DNA from: JACDBE01 sp051002015
Lineage (GTDB): Bacteria > Actinomycetota > Acidimicrobiia > Spongiisociales > UBA5794
Direction: 5' to 3'
NCBI GenBank assembly: GCA_051002015.1
Contig: JBPCMS010000058.1
Span: 1 to 6,270, forward strand
DNA length: 6,270 nucleotides
The notes beneath the pieces were generated by a model. It did not search any database, was not told where the DNA came from, and saw nothing but the letters and a program-made list of their open reading frames with translations. This document shows positions 1 through 5,122 of this stretch, one piece after another; position 1 is the first letter of the stretch; the number at the start of each line of letters is the position of its first letter. A program made the position numbers and the translations under genes.

Positions 1-317
1 CGCTGCGGATCTACGAGCGAAAGGGCCTCATCGACCCGTACCGCACTCCCGGCGGGACCCGTCGCTACAGCGACGAGGACCTGCAGCGGCTGCAGCTGAT
101 CCAGCAGCTCACCGCAGACGGGGTCAACCTCGAGGGGGTGCGCCGGATCCTCGCCCTCCAAGCCGACAACGACCGGCTGCGAGGACAGGTCGATCGGCTC
201 CGCCGCCTGCTGGGAGAGTTCGAGGCCCGGATGAGCGGCCAACCCGCCGGCGACCCCATCGTCACCCGGCAGCGGGGCACCCTCCCCGACATCCGCCGTC
301 GCAGCCCCTTCGACTGA
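1..317 (+). CDS. hspR: HspR-type MerR-family heat-shock repressor (3' part)
   Basis: The 5' end lies outside the window; the first complete codon is at base 3 and 104 residues follow to the TGA at 315-317. It opens with LRIYERKGLIDPYRTPGGTR, the recognition-helix/wing region of MerR-type regulators in the form typical of HspR (RIYERKGL, then TPGGTRRYS). The second DNA-binding half and dimer helix follow (about visible residues 27-55), then a Leu/Arg-rich coiled-coil stretch (LQADNDRLRGQVDRLRRLL) and a basic tail. HspR is known to repress dnaK-operon and clpB promoters at HAIR inverted repeats, with DnaK as co-repressor. Such a repeat precedes clpB in this window (5035-5055), which supports the name. 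About 20-25 N-terminal residues are probably missing. hspR is often last in a dnaK-grpE-dnaJ operon; that would be to the left and is not visible. The transporter gene starts 26 bases downstream. Confidence 0.88.
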   Translation, partial: LRIYERKGLIDPYRTPGGTRRYSDEDLQRLQLIQQLTADGVNLEGVRRILALQADNDRLRGQVDRLRRLLGEFEARMSGQPAGDPIVTRQRGTLPDIRRRSPFD

Positions 318-343
318 GGCCGCGCCGATCTGTCGCCTCCGGT

Positions 344-1460
344 GTGGTCTCCATCACCGGTGCCGGCGAGAACGTCCTCATCGGGTGGTACCGCTACCCC
401 CCGGACGGCTACTCGTGGGAGATCATTCTCGCTCAACCTGGGAGTGGCGGGTGGCGCTCAAGCCGGCTGCTGGCTGGGCGGCCGACCGCTTGGGGGTCAA
501 GCGCATCCTGGTCGCCGCCATATGGCTCCGCAGCTTGGTCACCTTCGGGCTGGTCTTCGCCGTCTTGCCCTGGCATCTCTTTGCCATCCGGGCCGTGCAC
601 GGGGTATCGATCGCGCTCCGGGACCCCTCGGTGGACGTGCTCATTGCCGAGCATGGAGGCAAGCGGGCCGGGCCTCGGCTTTCGCCTGGTACCAAACCGC
701 CAAGAGTGCTGCCGGGGCGCTCGGCAAGGCGCTGGCCGCTGTCCTCATCACCCTCACCTCCGGCCGCTACTCGATGGTGTTCCTGGTGGCGCTCGCCCTC
801 TCGATGGCCCCCGCCCTGGTGGTGGGACGGTACGTCAAGGAACCGGTGATCGAGCACTCCCCACCGCCGGAGACCGATGTCGAGCCAGGCCCGCGGGAGG
901 TTCCTGCTCGCCTCCTCCCGTTCGTGGGCCTGGCCGCGATGGTGGCGGTGACGGCCGAGATGCTGCACGGCCTCCTCCCCATCTTGGCGGTGGAGTACGC
1001 CGGCCTCTCCGAAGCCGAGACCGGCATGCTCTACCTGGTGTCGACGGTAACCGTGATTGTGTGCGGGCCGGTCTTCGGGTGGCTGTCCGACCACGTAAGC
1101 CGCCGGCTGGTGTTGGGGGTGAGAAGCGTCGCCAACGTCGGCTCCTCGGTCCTGTTCCTGTTCGTCCCCAACCCACCGGGGATGCTGGCCGGCAAGGCGT
1201 TGGACGACGCCGGCAAGGCGGCGTTCCGACCCGCCTGGGGATCGGTGATGGCGGAGTTGTCGGGCCACCGCCCCGGGCGGCGGGCTCGGACCATGAGCCA
1301 GCTCAGCATGGGTGAGGACGTCGGTGCCATGATCGGGCCGATTCTGGCCGGGTTGCTGTGGGGTGCCTGGGGCGTAGGTGCTCTGTTCGGGGTGAGGATC
1401 ATCCTGGCGGTGGCGACGGAGGTCTACGCCGCGACGGTGACCCGGCGGCTCGGGCCGTGA
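344..1460 (+). pseudogene. Major facilitator superfamily transporter, frameshifted in its N-terminal part
   Basis: A 12-helix MFS transporter, substrate unknown, whose reading frame moves three times. Reading from GTG 344: frame 2 gives helix 1 (ENVLIGWYRYPPDGYSWEI) to about base 424; frame 3 gives FSLNLGVA (426-449); frame 1 gives the MFS motif-A region ALKPAAGWAADRLGVKR and helices 2-4 through LRDPSVDVLIAEHGGK (451-666); frame 3 then gives RASAFAWYQTAKSAAG and the remainder to TGA 1458-1460. Removing one base near 425 and one near 450, and adding one near 668, would yield a continuous protein. All segments keep high third-position G/C and contain no stop, so decay is recent or these are sequencing errors. 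The C-terminal half (about 890-1460) is intact with six helices and a second motif-A-like GWLSDHVSRR. No convincing Shine-Dalgarno precedes GTG 344 and helix 1 is short, so the 5' end is uncertain. The family call is firm; pseudogene versus sequencing error is open. Confidence 0.75.
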
Positions 1461-1515
1461 CCTCTCGGTGGAAGTCTCGGTCCTCGCCCGAGCGAGAGCC
1501 GGAAGGAGACCGAGG
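1461..1515. terminator. Hairpin-rich gap between convergent genes; possible bidirectional terminator
   Basis: This 55-base gap separates the convergent transporter and acidic-protein genes. CGGTCCTCG (1478-1486) can pair with CGAGAGCCG (1493-1501) around a 6-base loop, with one mismatch and one G-U pair. Outer sequences GTCTC (1474-1478) and GAGAC (1506-1510), and CGGT (1466-1469) with ACCG (1509-1512), offer alternative pairings. No T-run follows on either strand, so this is not a classic intrinsic terminator. The assignment rests on position and pairing only. Confidence 0.3.
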
Positions 1516-2232
1516 TCAGGCGACGAAGCTCTCGCCGTCGGGAAGGGCGATGACGAAGGCGACCACCGTCGTGGGGCGGTGACCCCAGTCGAGCAGGGTG
1601 TCTGCGGCCCTGGCGTTGGCTGCCGGGCGGAACACCTCCCACGGGGTCGAGCCGTCGACCTCGATGTAGAGGGTGTGGCCGGGGATCTCGGTCAGGACGT
1701 CGTCGCCGAGATCGAAGGCCTCCATCTCGAGCACGGCCAGGTCGAGCTCGTCGCAGCGGCGGACCAGCGCATCGGCGTCGTCCCACGAGAAGAACCCCTC
1801 CCCGTCCTCGGTGCGATGCCTGGCCCTCTGGTCGAACTCATTGGTCAGGGTCAGCGTGGCCGGATCCTCTTCCTCCCAGCCACCGGCCACCCCGTCGTCG
1901 GGGCGGGCGAGGTCCATCTCGGACGCGGCGTACGGCGATACGATCGACTCGGCCACGTCGAGCACCCTGAGCAGCTCGCGTAGCTCGAGGTCCTTGACGT
2001 CGCCATCCTCGTCGCCGTAGATCTGGACGACGGCGGTGTCGTCGTCCCAGAACACCATCCCGATGAACTCGTCGTCGCGCCACAGCTCGACCACAGGTTC
2101 GTCGAACCCCTGCCGCATCGTCTCGACCAGACGCATCGGGATCATGTGGGGAGCATACGTCCCCGAATCGGGCGGCCCACCGCAATCGTCACCCGAAAGG
2201 GGAGCGCCGTCCGGCGCCCCCCATCGGATCAT
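1516..2232 (-). CDS. Acidic protein of unknown function, probably cotranscribed with mscL
   Basis: A 238-residue soluble protein with no signal peptide or membrane segment. I do not recognise a named family. The first part (about residues 30-100) reads as a compact alpha/beta unit: VVELWRDDEFIGMVFWDDDTAVVQIYGDEDGDVKD followed by a helix, LELRELLRVLDVAESI. The second part (about 115-238) is strongly acidic and contains FSWDDADALVRRCDELDLAV and a closing strand region, TTVVAFVIALPDGESFVA. Overall it is rich in Asp and Glu. ATG 2230-2232 is chosen because GGAGGAA lies four bases upstream, 16 bases after the mscL stop. However, the first 29 codons use more A/T-ending codons than the rest and look weakly coding, so ATG 2143-2145 (MIPMRLVETMRQG), which has no Shine-Dalgarno, could be the true start. 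Coding is well supported by codon use; function is unknown. Confidence 0.75.
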   Translation of the reverse strand: MIRWGAPDGAPLSGDDCGGPPDSGTYAPHMIPMRLVETMRQGFDEPVVELWRDDEFIGMVFWDDDTAVVQIYGDEDGDVKDLELRELLRVLDVAESIVSPYAASEMDLARPDDGVAGGWEEEDPATLTLTNEFDQRARHRTEDGEGFFSWDDADALVRRCDELDLAVLEMEAFDLGDDVLTEIPGHTLYIEVDGSTPWEVFRPAANARAADTLLDWGHRPTTVVAFVIALPDGESFVA

Positions 2233-2236
2233 CGGG

Positions 2237-2243
2237 TTCCTCC
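2237..2243 (-). promoter_or_regulatory. Shine-Dalgarno GGAGGAA for the acidic protein gene
   Basis: Read on the minus strand, GGAGGAA ends four bases before ATG 2232. It is the best ribosome binding site in this stretch and decides the longer start of the downstream gene. It lies within the 16-base gap after the mscL stop codon (2249-2251), consistent with a two-gene transcript. Confidence 0.6.
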
Positions 2244-2248
2244 GACGC

Positions 2249-2638
2249 TCAGCCGCGGCGGAGCGAGTCGCGGATCTCGCGCAGCAGGACGATGTCCTCG
2301 GCGGGGTCGTCGAGGGCGGCCCCCTCCTCGACGCCGAACCGCGCCTTGTAGGCCTGGTACGGCTTCACCACGAACAGGAACAGGGCCAGCGCGGTGAGCA
2401 GGAACGTGACCACGGCGGTCAGGAACGCCCCGTACGGAATCTCCGAGTTGTTGATCGTCACGATCAGGCTGTCGAACCTCGGCTGCCCGAAGAGGATGCC
2501 GATGATCGGCATGATCAGGAACATGACCAGGGCACTGATGACGGCGGCGAAGGCCAAGGCCAGCACCAAGGCGACGGCGATCTCGATCAGATTGCCCCCC
2601 AGCGCGAACGCCTTGAATTCGTTGATGAGTTTCTTCAT
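2249..2638 (-). CDS. mscL: Large-conductance mechanosensitive channel MscL
   Basis: A 129-residue inner-membrane protein of normal MscL length. It shows the family plan: a short amphipathic N-terminal helix (MKKLINEFKAFALGGNLIEI), TM1 (about residues 17-48), a periplasmic loop with FDSLIVTINNSEIPYGAF, TM2 (about 70-92) and a charged C-terminal helix ending in VLLREIRDSLRR. MscL forms a homopentameric pore that opens under membrane tension and releases solutes during hypo-osmotic shock. The pore-lining glycines of E. coli MscL (G22, G26, G30) align by eye with alanines here (A23, A27, A31 in AVALVLALAFAA). GGGAG lies nine bases before the ATG. The acidic protein gene follows 16 bases after the stop. 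The family is clear from sequence pattern alone; gating behaviour is inferred. Confidence 0.92.
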   Translation of the reverse strand: MKKLINEFKAFALGGNLIEIAVALVLALAFAAVISALVMFLIMPIIGILFGQPRFDSLIVTINNSEIPYGAFLTAVVTFLLTALALFLFVVKPYQAYKARFGVEEGAALDDPAEDIVLLREIRDSLRRG

Positions 2639-2822
2639 CCCGCGTCACTCCCTCGGTTCGTAGGACGCCAAGGGGCAAGGGTAGCCACCGAATCCAGGAT
2701 CTCGGCGTACGGGGAGGGTCGGGCCGACGGGCTCCGGCCTCGGTGGTTACCGGTGGGGCAGGGTGCCGTCACCGGTCGCCGGCACGGCGGTAGCATGCGC
2801 CGTCACGAACCGGAAAGGATGG
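2639..2822. repeat. Divergent intergenic region with nested inverted repeats
   Basis: The 184 bases between mscL (-) and the membrane protein gene (+) should contain both promoters, but I cannot pick convincing -35/-10 pairs. What is visible is pairing potential. GGTAGCCACCGA (2680-2691) and TCGGTGGTTACC (2740-2751) form a 12-bp inverted repeat with one G-U position across 48 bases. ACCGGTG (2749-2755) is the reverse complement of CACCGGT (2770-2776). GTGCCG (2763-2768) matches CGGCAC (2780-2785). ACGGCG (2784-2789) matches CGCCGT (2798-2803). Some of these compete with one another. The short ones are expected often in GC-rich DNA; the 12-bp pair is less likely to be chance. Confidence 0.4.
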
Positions 2823-3590
2823 ATGGCGCTACCAGAGGAACAGCTCCAGCCACGCGGAGTGGCCGACGTTTTGGTTAAGGCCTTCGACCTTTACAAGGTG
2901 GACTGGCAGCAGTACCTGCTGGTTGCCGCCCTGCTCGTGGTTCCGGTCAGCCTGGTCCAGTTGGGTGCGCTGCAGGCGGTCCCGGACGCCTCGACCGACC
3001 CGGTCACCTTCTCCGGCGGCGCCCTGTTCGCCTCACTGATCGGGGTGATCCTCACCCTGATCGCCCAGCTGGTGGTGACCGGCGCCCTCACCCGCTCCGG
3101 GGTCGGAGCCCTGGTCGGTCAGCCGGTCAGCGCATCCGAAGGGCTCCGTAACGGGATGAACCGGATCGGCGGCCTCCTCTTGGTGATCATCCTCGAGGCG
3201 CTGGCCGTCCTCGCCGGGCTGATCGTCCTGGTCATCCCGGGGCTGATCATCGCCGTGCTGCTCGCCGTGTCCGTGCCGTCGTTCATCGTCGAAGACGTAC
3301 GGGGGCGCGCCGCCCTCTCCCGGTCGTGGAACCTTGTGAAGCCGGTCTTCTGGCACGTGGTCGGGGTGGTACTTCTCACCGCCTTGTTCACCGGCATCGC
3401 CGCCTCCATCCTCGGCCGGATCGGCGGCACCAGCATTGTCGGGCAGTGGCTCTTCTCCACCATCGGCACGCTCCTGGTCACCCCGTTCTCGGCCCTGGTG
3501 AGCGCCGTGCTCTACGTCGAGCTGAGGGCAAGGCGCCAGGCTCTGACCACCGCCATGCTGCGGGAGGACCTGGACCGCACCGCGGTGTGA
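2823..3590 (+). CDS. Six-helix membrane protein resembling the GPDPase-membrane/YciC-type families
   Basis: A 255-residue integral membrane protein. A short cytosolic N-terminus with a helix (GVADVLVKAFDLYKVDW) precedes TM1 (about residues 31-50), TM2 (67-90), two close helices around LLLVIILEALAVLAGLIVLV and IPGLIIAVLLAVSVPSFIVE, then a loop RGRAALSRSWNLVKPVFW, then two more helices and a basic tail. The 'pxxivEd-G..AL.RSW.L.kg.fW' loop is what I associate with membrane domains of the PF10110 (glycerophosphodiester phosphodiesterase membrane domain) and YciC-like groups. No catalytic domain is attached, so an enzymatic role should not be inferred. ATG 2823 is chosen because GGAAAGGA (2812-2819) sits just upstream and the N-terminus reads naturally; an extension to GTG 2763 would add 20 poorly coding residues. 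It is divergent from mscL and convergent with the EamA gene, so probably monocistronic. Function unknown. Confidence 0.8.
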   Translation: MALPEEQLQPRGVADVLVKAFDLYKVDWQQYLLVAALLVVPVSLVQLGALQAVPDASTDPVTFSGGALFASLIGVILTLIAQLVVTGALTRSGVGALVGQPVSASEGLRNGMNRIGGLLLVIILEALAVLAGLIVLVIPGLIIAVLLAVSVPSFIVEDVRGRAALSRSWNLVKPVFWHVVGVVLLTALFTGIAASILGRIGGTSIVGQWLFSTIGTLLVTPFSALVSAVLYVELRARRQALTTAMLREDLDRTAV

Positions 3591-3603
3591 CCTGCCCGGG
3601 GCT

Positions 3604-3627
3604 ACCGGCGGTCCGACTCGGGCCGGT
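3604..3627. terminator. Hairpin between convergent genes; possible bidirectional terminator
   Basis: ACCGGC (3604-3609) pairs with GCCGGT (3622-3627), and inside it CCG (3613-3615) pairs with CGG (3619-3621) around ACT, leaving a three-base bulge. It sits in the 39-base gap between the stops of two convergent genes, where a shared terminator is expected. There is no T-run on either side, so confidence is limited. Confidence 0.35.
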
Positions 3628-3629
3628 GA

Positions 3630-4463
3630 TCAGCGGGGCCAGCCGATGAGCACCACCGCCATCAGGGCGATCAGCACCCCGACGCGCTGGAATGCCGACA
3701 TCCGCTCGTGCAGGGCGAACCGGGCGATGACGGCGGTCACCGCCGGGTAGAGGGCGGACAGCGTCGAGGCCACGGTGAGCAGCCCCCGCTGGGCGGCGGC
3801 GAGGTAGAGGGCGTTCCCCGCGGTGTCGAGCACCCCGGCCCCGACGGACAGGCGCCCCGCCCGACTGGTGGGTTTGGTGCCACCCAGGCGCCACGCCGCC
3901 GCCAGCACCACCGGAACTCTGACCAGGCGTGCGCCCAACACCGGCCACATCCCCGCCGCCTCCGAGGTCTGGGCGAAGAAGATGAAGAACAGCCCGAAGC
4001 CGAGCCCGGCCGCCAGCGAAGCACCGAGAACCGCGCCCGACAGCCGACCGGAGGGGCCATCGGCCCCGGAGACGATCACGATGGCGGTGAGCCCCAGCAC
4101 GACCCCGATCAGGGTGACCGCCCCGGGCCGCTCGCCGGTGGCCAGGGCGTAGCCAACGGGGATCGCAGCCGACAGCACCCCGGTGGTGGGGGCCACGATC
4201 GACATCGGCCCCCTGGCCAGTGCCGTCACCAGGCTGAAGCCACCGGCGAGTCCGAAGAGCCCACCGCCGGCACCCCAGAGCAGATCGGACACGGTCGGCG
4301 AGGCCGAGCCCATCGTCACCAGCAGCACGGGAACCAGGATCAGGCTCACCGTGTGCATCACCGCGGTGACCTTGATCGGCGCCGCCAGCCGTCCCGCCGA
4401 GCCGCCCACGAAGTCCCCGGAACCGAAGGACAGCGCCGAGCCCAGCGCCAGAAGCTCGGTCAC
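3630..4463 (-). CDS. EamA-family (DMT superfamily) transporter
   Basis: A 277-residue protein of about ten transmembrane helices, the normal size for the drug/metabolite transporter superfamily. It has the two tandem EamA repeats: the first opens with LLALGSALSFGSGDFVGGSA and includes SIVAPTTGVLSAAIPVGYAL and a TGERP loop; the second begins near residue 142 and ends with STLSALYPAVTAVIARFALH-ER, the usual repeat-closing helix with the conserved E-R turn, then a last helix and a short basic tail. Substrate cannot be told from sequence; relatives move amino acids, sugars or other metabolites. The start is GTG 4461-4463, overlapping the TGA of the upstream methyltransferase gene as GTGA, which implies translational coupling; no independent Shine-Dalgarno is obvious. 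It faces the membrane-protein gene tail to tail. Confidence 0.87.
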   Translation of the reverse strand: MTELLALGSALSFGSGDFVGGSAGRLAAPIKVTAVMHTVSLILVPVLLVTMGSASPTVSDLLWGAGGGLFGLAGGFSLVTALARGPMSIVAPTTGVLSAAIPVGYALATGERPGAVTLIGVVLGLTAIVIVSGADGPSGRLSGAVLGASLAAGLGFGLFFIFFAQTSEAAGMWPVLGARLVRVPVVLAAAWRLGGTKPTSRAGRLSVGAGVLDTAGNALYLAAAQRGLLTVASTLSALYPAVTAVIARFALHERMSAFQRVGVLIALMAVVLIGWPR

Positions 4464-4900
4464 AGCACGCCGGGGATCAGCGTCCGTCGTACCCGGCGGC
4501 GGTAGTCGGTGTACTCGGGGTGCCTTGCCAGGAGCAGCTCCTCCTCATGGCGGGCCTTGGCGATGAGCAGGGCGACCAGCCCGATCCACACCACGAGGGC
4601 GGCGACCGACCCGGTGGTAACCGAGGCGCCGAGCCCGATCAGGACCAGGCCGCCGTAGATCGGGTGCCGCACCCTGGCGTAGATCCCGGTGTCGACCAGA
4701 CGGTTGAACCGGGTCGGCTCGGGGAGCGGGGTGAGGTTCCGGCCGAGGGTCCTCGCCCCCATCATCGCCATGGCGATCCCGGCGACGGCGATCGACCCAC
4801 CGGTCAGCCGCTGCCACCACGGCACCGCATCGGCGGCGCCGACCACGGCGGCCACCAGCACCGCACCAAGCAGGGCGAGCTGCGCCACCACCCACGGCAT
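4460..4900 (-). CDS. Isoprenylcysteine carboxyl methyltransferase-like membrane methyltransferase
   Basis: A 146-residue integral membrane protein with about four hydrophobic segments. The C-terminal half carries the pattern of the ICMT/PEMT-type group: GIYARVRHPIYGGLVLIGLG (the RHPxYxG segment, involved in S-adenosylmethionine binding in this fold), a hydrophobic helix, then HEEELLLARHPEYTDYRRRV and LIPG near the end. Bacterial members mostly have unknown substrates; true prenylated-protein methylation should not be assumed, and lipid or small-molecule methylation is possible. ATG 4898-4900 is chosen because GGGAGGAG (4908-4915) lies seven bases upstream; an in-frame ATG at 4927 would add nine residues and place this Shine-Dalgarno inside the gene. 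The stop overlaps the GTG of the EamA transporter by GTGA, so the two are translated from one mRNA. The upstream region is shared with clpB, divergently. Confidence 0.85.
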   Translation of the reverse strand: MPWVVAQLALLGAVLVAAVVGAADAVPWWQRLTGGSIAVAGIAMAMMGARTLGRNLTPLPEPTRFNRLVDTGIYARVRHPIYGGLVLIGLGASVTTGSVAALVVWIGLVALLIAKARHEEELLLARHPEYTDYRRRVRRTLIPGVL

Positions 4901-4926
4901 CCCCAAGCTCCTCCCGCCAGCCCGCA

Positions 4927-4955
4927 AGACTAGACGGCGAGACCCGGGGACCCAA
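4927..4955 (-). promoter_or_regulatory. Weak candidate promoter for the methyltransferase-transporter pair
   Basis: On the minus strand, TTGGGT (4950-4955) and TAGTCT (4927-4932) are 17 bases apart and lie 27 bases before ATG 4900. Each hexamer matches the sigma-70 consensus at only three positions, so this is a position-based suggestion. The large hairpin at 4962-5009 starts just upstream of the -35-like box. Confidence 0.22.
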
Positions 4956-4961
4956 TCCGAC

Positions 4962-5009
4962 TTCTTAGGATCGAAACGCGCTACCTGTGATGCGTTTCGG
5001 TCCTAAGAA
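4962..5009. repeat. 18-bp inverted repeat with 12-base loop between divergent genes
   Basis: TTCTTAGGATCGAAACGC (4962-4979) and GCGTTTCGGTCCTAAGAA (4992-5009) are reverse complements at 17 of 18 positions, the exception being a T/G pair that RNA would tolerate. The loop is 4980-4991. A further CGAC (4958-4961) / GTCG (5013-5016) could pair outside, across a three-base bulge. Neither side has a T-run, and both flanking genes point away, so it is not an expected terminator site. The arms are less GC-rich than their surroundings. It could be a large operator, a repetitive extragenic palindrome or a small mobile-element remnant. Confidence 0.8.
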
Positions 5010-5034
5010 AACGTCGAGATCCTGCCTGGCGGAA

Positions 5035-5055
5035 CTTGATAGTATGGGACTCAGA
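5035..5055 (+). promoter_or_regulatory. HAIR-like HspR operator upstream of clpB
   Basis: CTTGATA (5035-5041), seven bases, then ACTCAGA (5049-5055). The known HAIR consensus is CTTGAGT-N7-ACTCAAG; each arm matches at five of seven positions, including the CTTGA/ACTCA cores, with the exact seven-base spacing. It lies 67 bases before the clpB start, and an HspR gene is at the other end of the window. HspR binding here would repress clpB at normal temperature. Confidence 0.75.
5037..5045 (+). promoter_or_regulatory. Candidate extended -10 promoter of clpB inside the HspR operator
   Basis: TG-A-TAGTAT (5037-5045) fits the extended -10 form TGn-TAnnnT. No good -35 hexamer lies 17 bases upstream, as is common with extended -10 promoters. 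It lies within the left arm and spacer of the HAIR-like site, so a bound repressor would block RNA polymerase. The transcript would begin near 5051-5053, giving a leader of about 70 bases. Confidence 0.4.
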
Positions 5056-5072
5056 TTTCTTGGCATACAGTG

Positions 5073-5095
5073 AGAGGTTCGAGGGTTGAACCTCT
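5073..5095 (+). other. Leader hairpin in the clpB 5' untranslated region
   Basis: AGAGGTTC (5073-5080) and GAACCTCT (5088-5095) form a perfect 8-bp stem with a seven-base loop. It lies between the predicted clpB promoter and the start codon. No T-run follows, so it is unlikely to terminate transcription. Its 3' arm overlaps a sequence that could also pair with the Shine-Dalgarno region (see findings). Confidence 0.6.
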
Positions 5096-5108
5096 GCACC
5101 GCTACGTT

Positions 5109-5122
5109 CGGAGACAGTCTCG
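5109..5122 (+). promoter_or_regulatory. clpB Shine-Dalgarno embedded in a small hairpin
   Basis: GGAGA (5110-5114) is the ribosome binding site, nine bases from ATG 5123. It sits inside the perfect small palindrome GAGAC-A-GTCTC (5111-5121), which could fold as a 4-bp stem with a CAG loop immediately before the start codon. That would partly hide the ribosome binding site. The stem is short, so stability in the cell is uncertain. Confidence 0.5.

Noticed and set aside
450..670. Programmed ribosomal frameshifting in the MFS gene
   Set aside because: Three changes in mixed directions, no slippery heptamer and no family precedent; mutation or sequencing error is simpler.
423..1268. 281-codon open frame on the minus strand
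   Set aside because: Antisense to the MFS gene; His/Arg/Gly-rich low-complexity translation with no domain pattern.
2036..2878. 280-codon open frame on the plus strand
   Set aside because: It runs antisense across the acidic protein and mscL and into the intergenic region; its Gln/Arg/Asp-rich translation resembles no protein family and is a shadow of mscL.
3708..4505. 265-codon open frame on the plus strand
   Set aside because: Antisense to the EamA transporter; repetitive Gly/Arg/His/Gln composition typical of a shadow frame.
4962..5009. Hairpin as an intrinsic terminator
   Set aside because: Both neighbouring genes are transcribed away from it and no T-run follows on either strand.
5036..5069. 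Standard promoter TTGATA (5036-5041) with CATACA (5064-5069) for clpB
   Set aside because: The spacing is 22 bases, too long for a sigma-70 type promoter; the extended -10 at 5037-5045 fits better.
5073..5095. T-arm-like motif (GGTTCGA) suggesting a tRNA or tRNA-derived attachment site
   Set aside because: No acceptor, D or anticodon arms can be placed around it at tRNA spacing; it is better explained as a simple leader hairpin.
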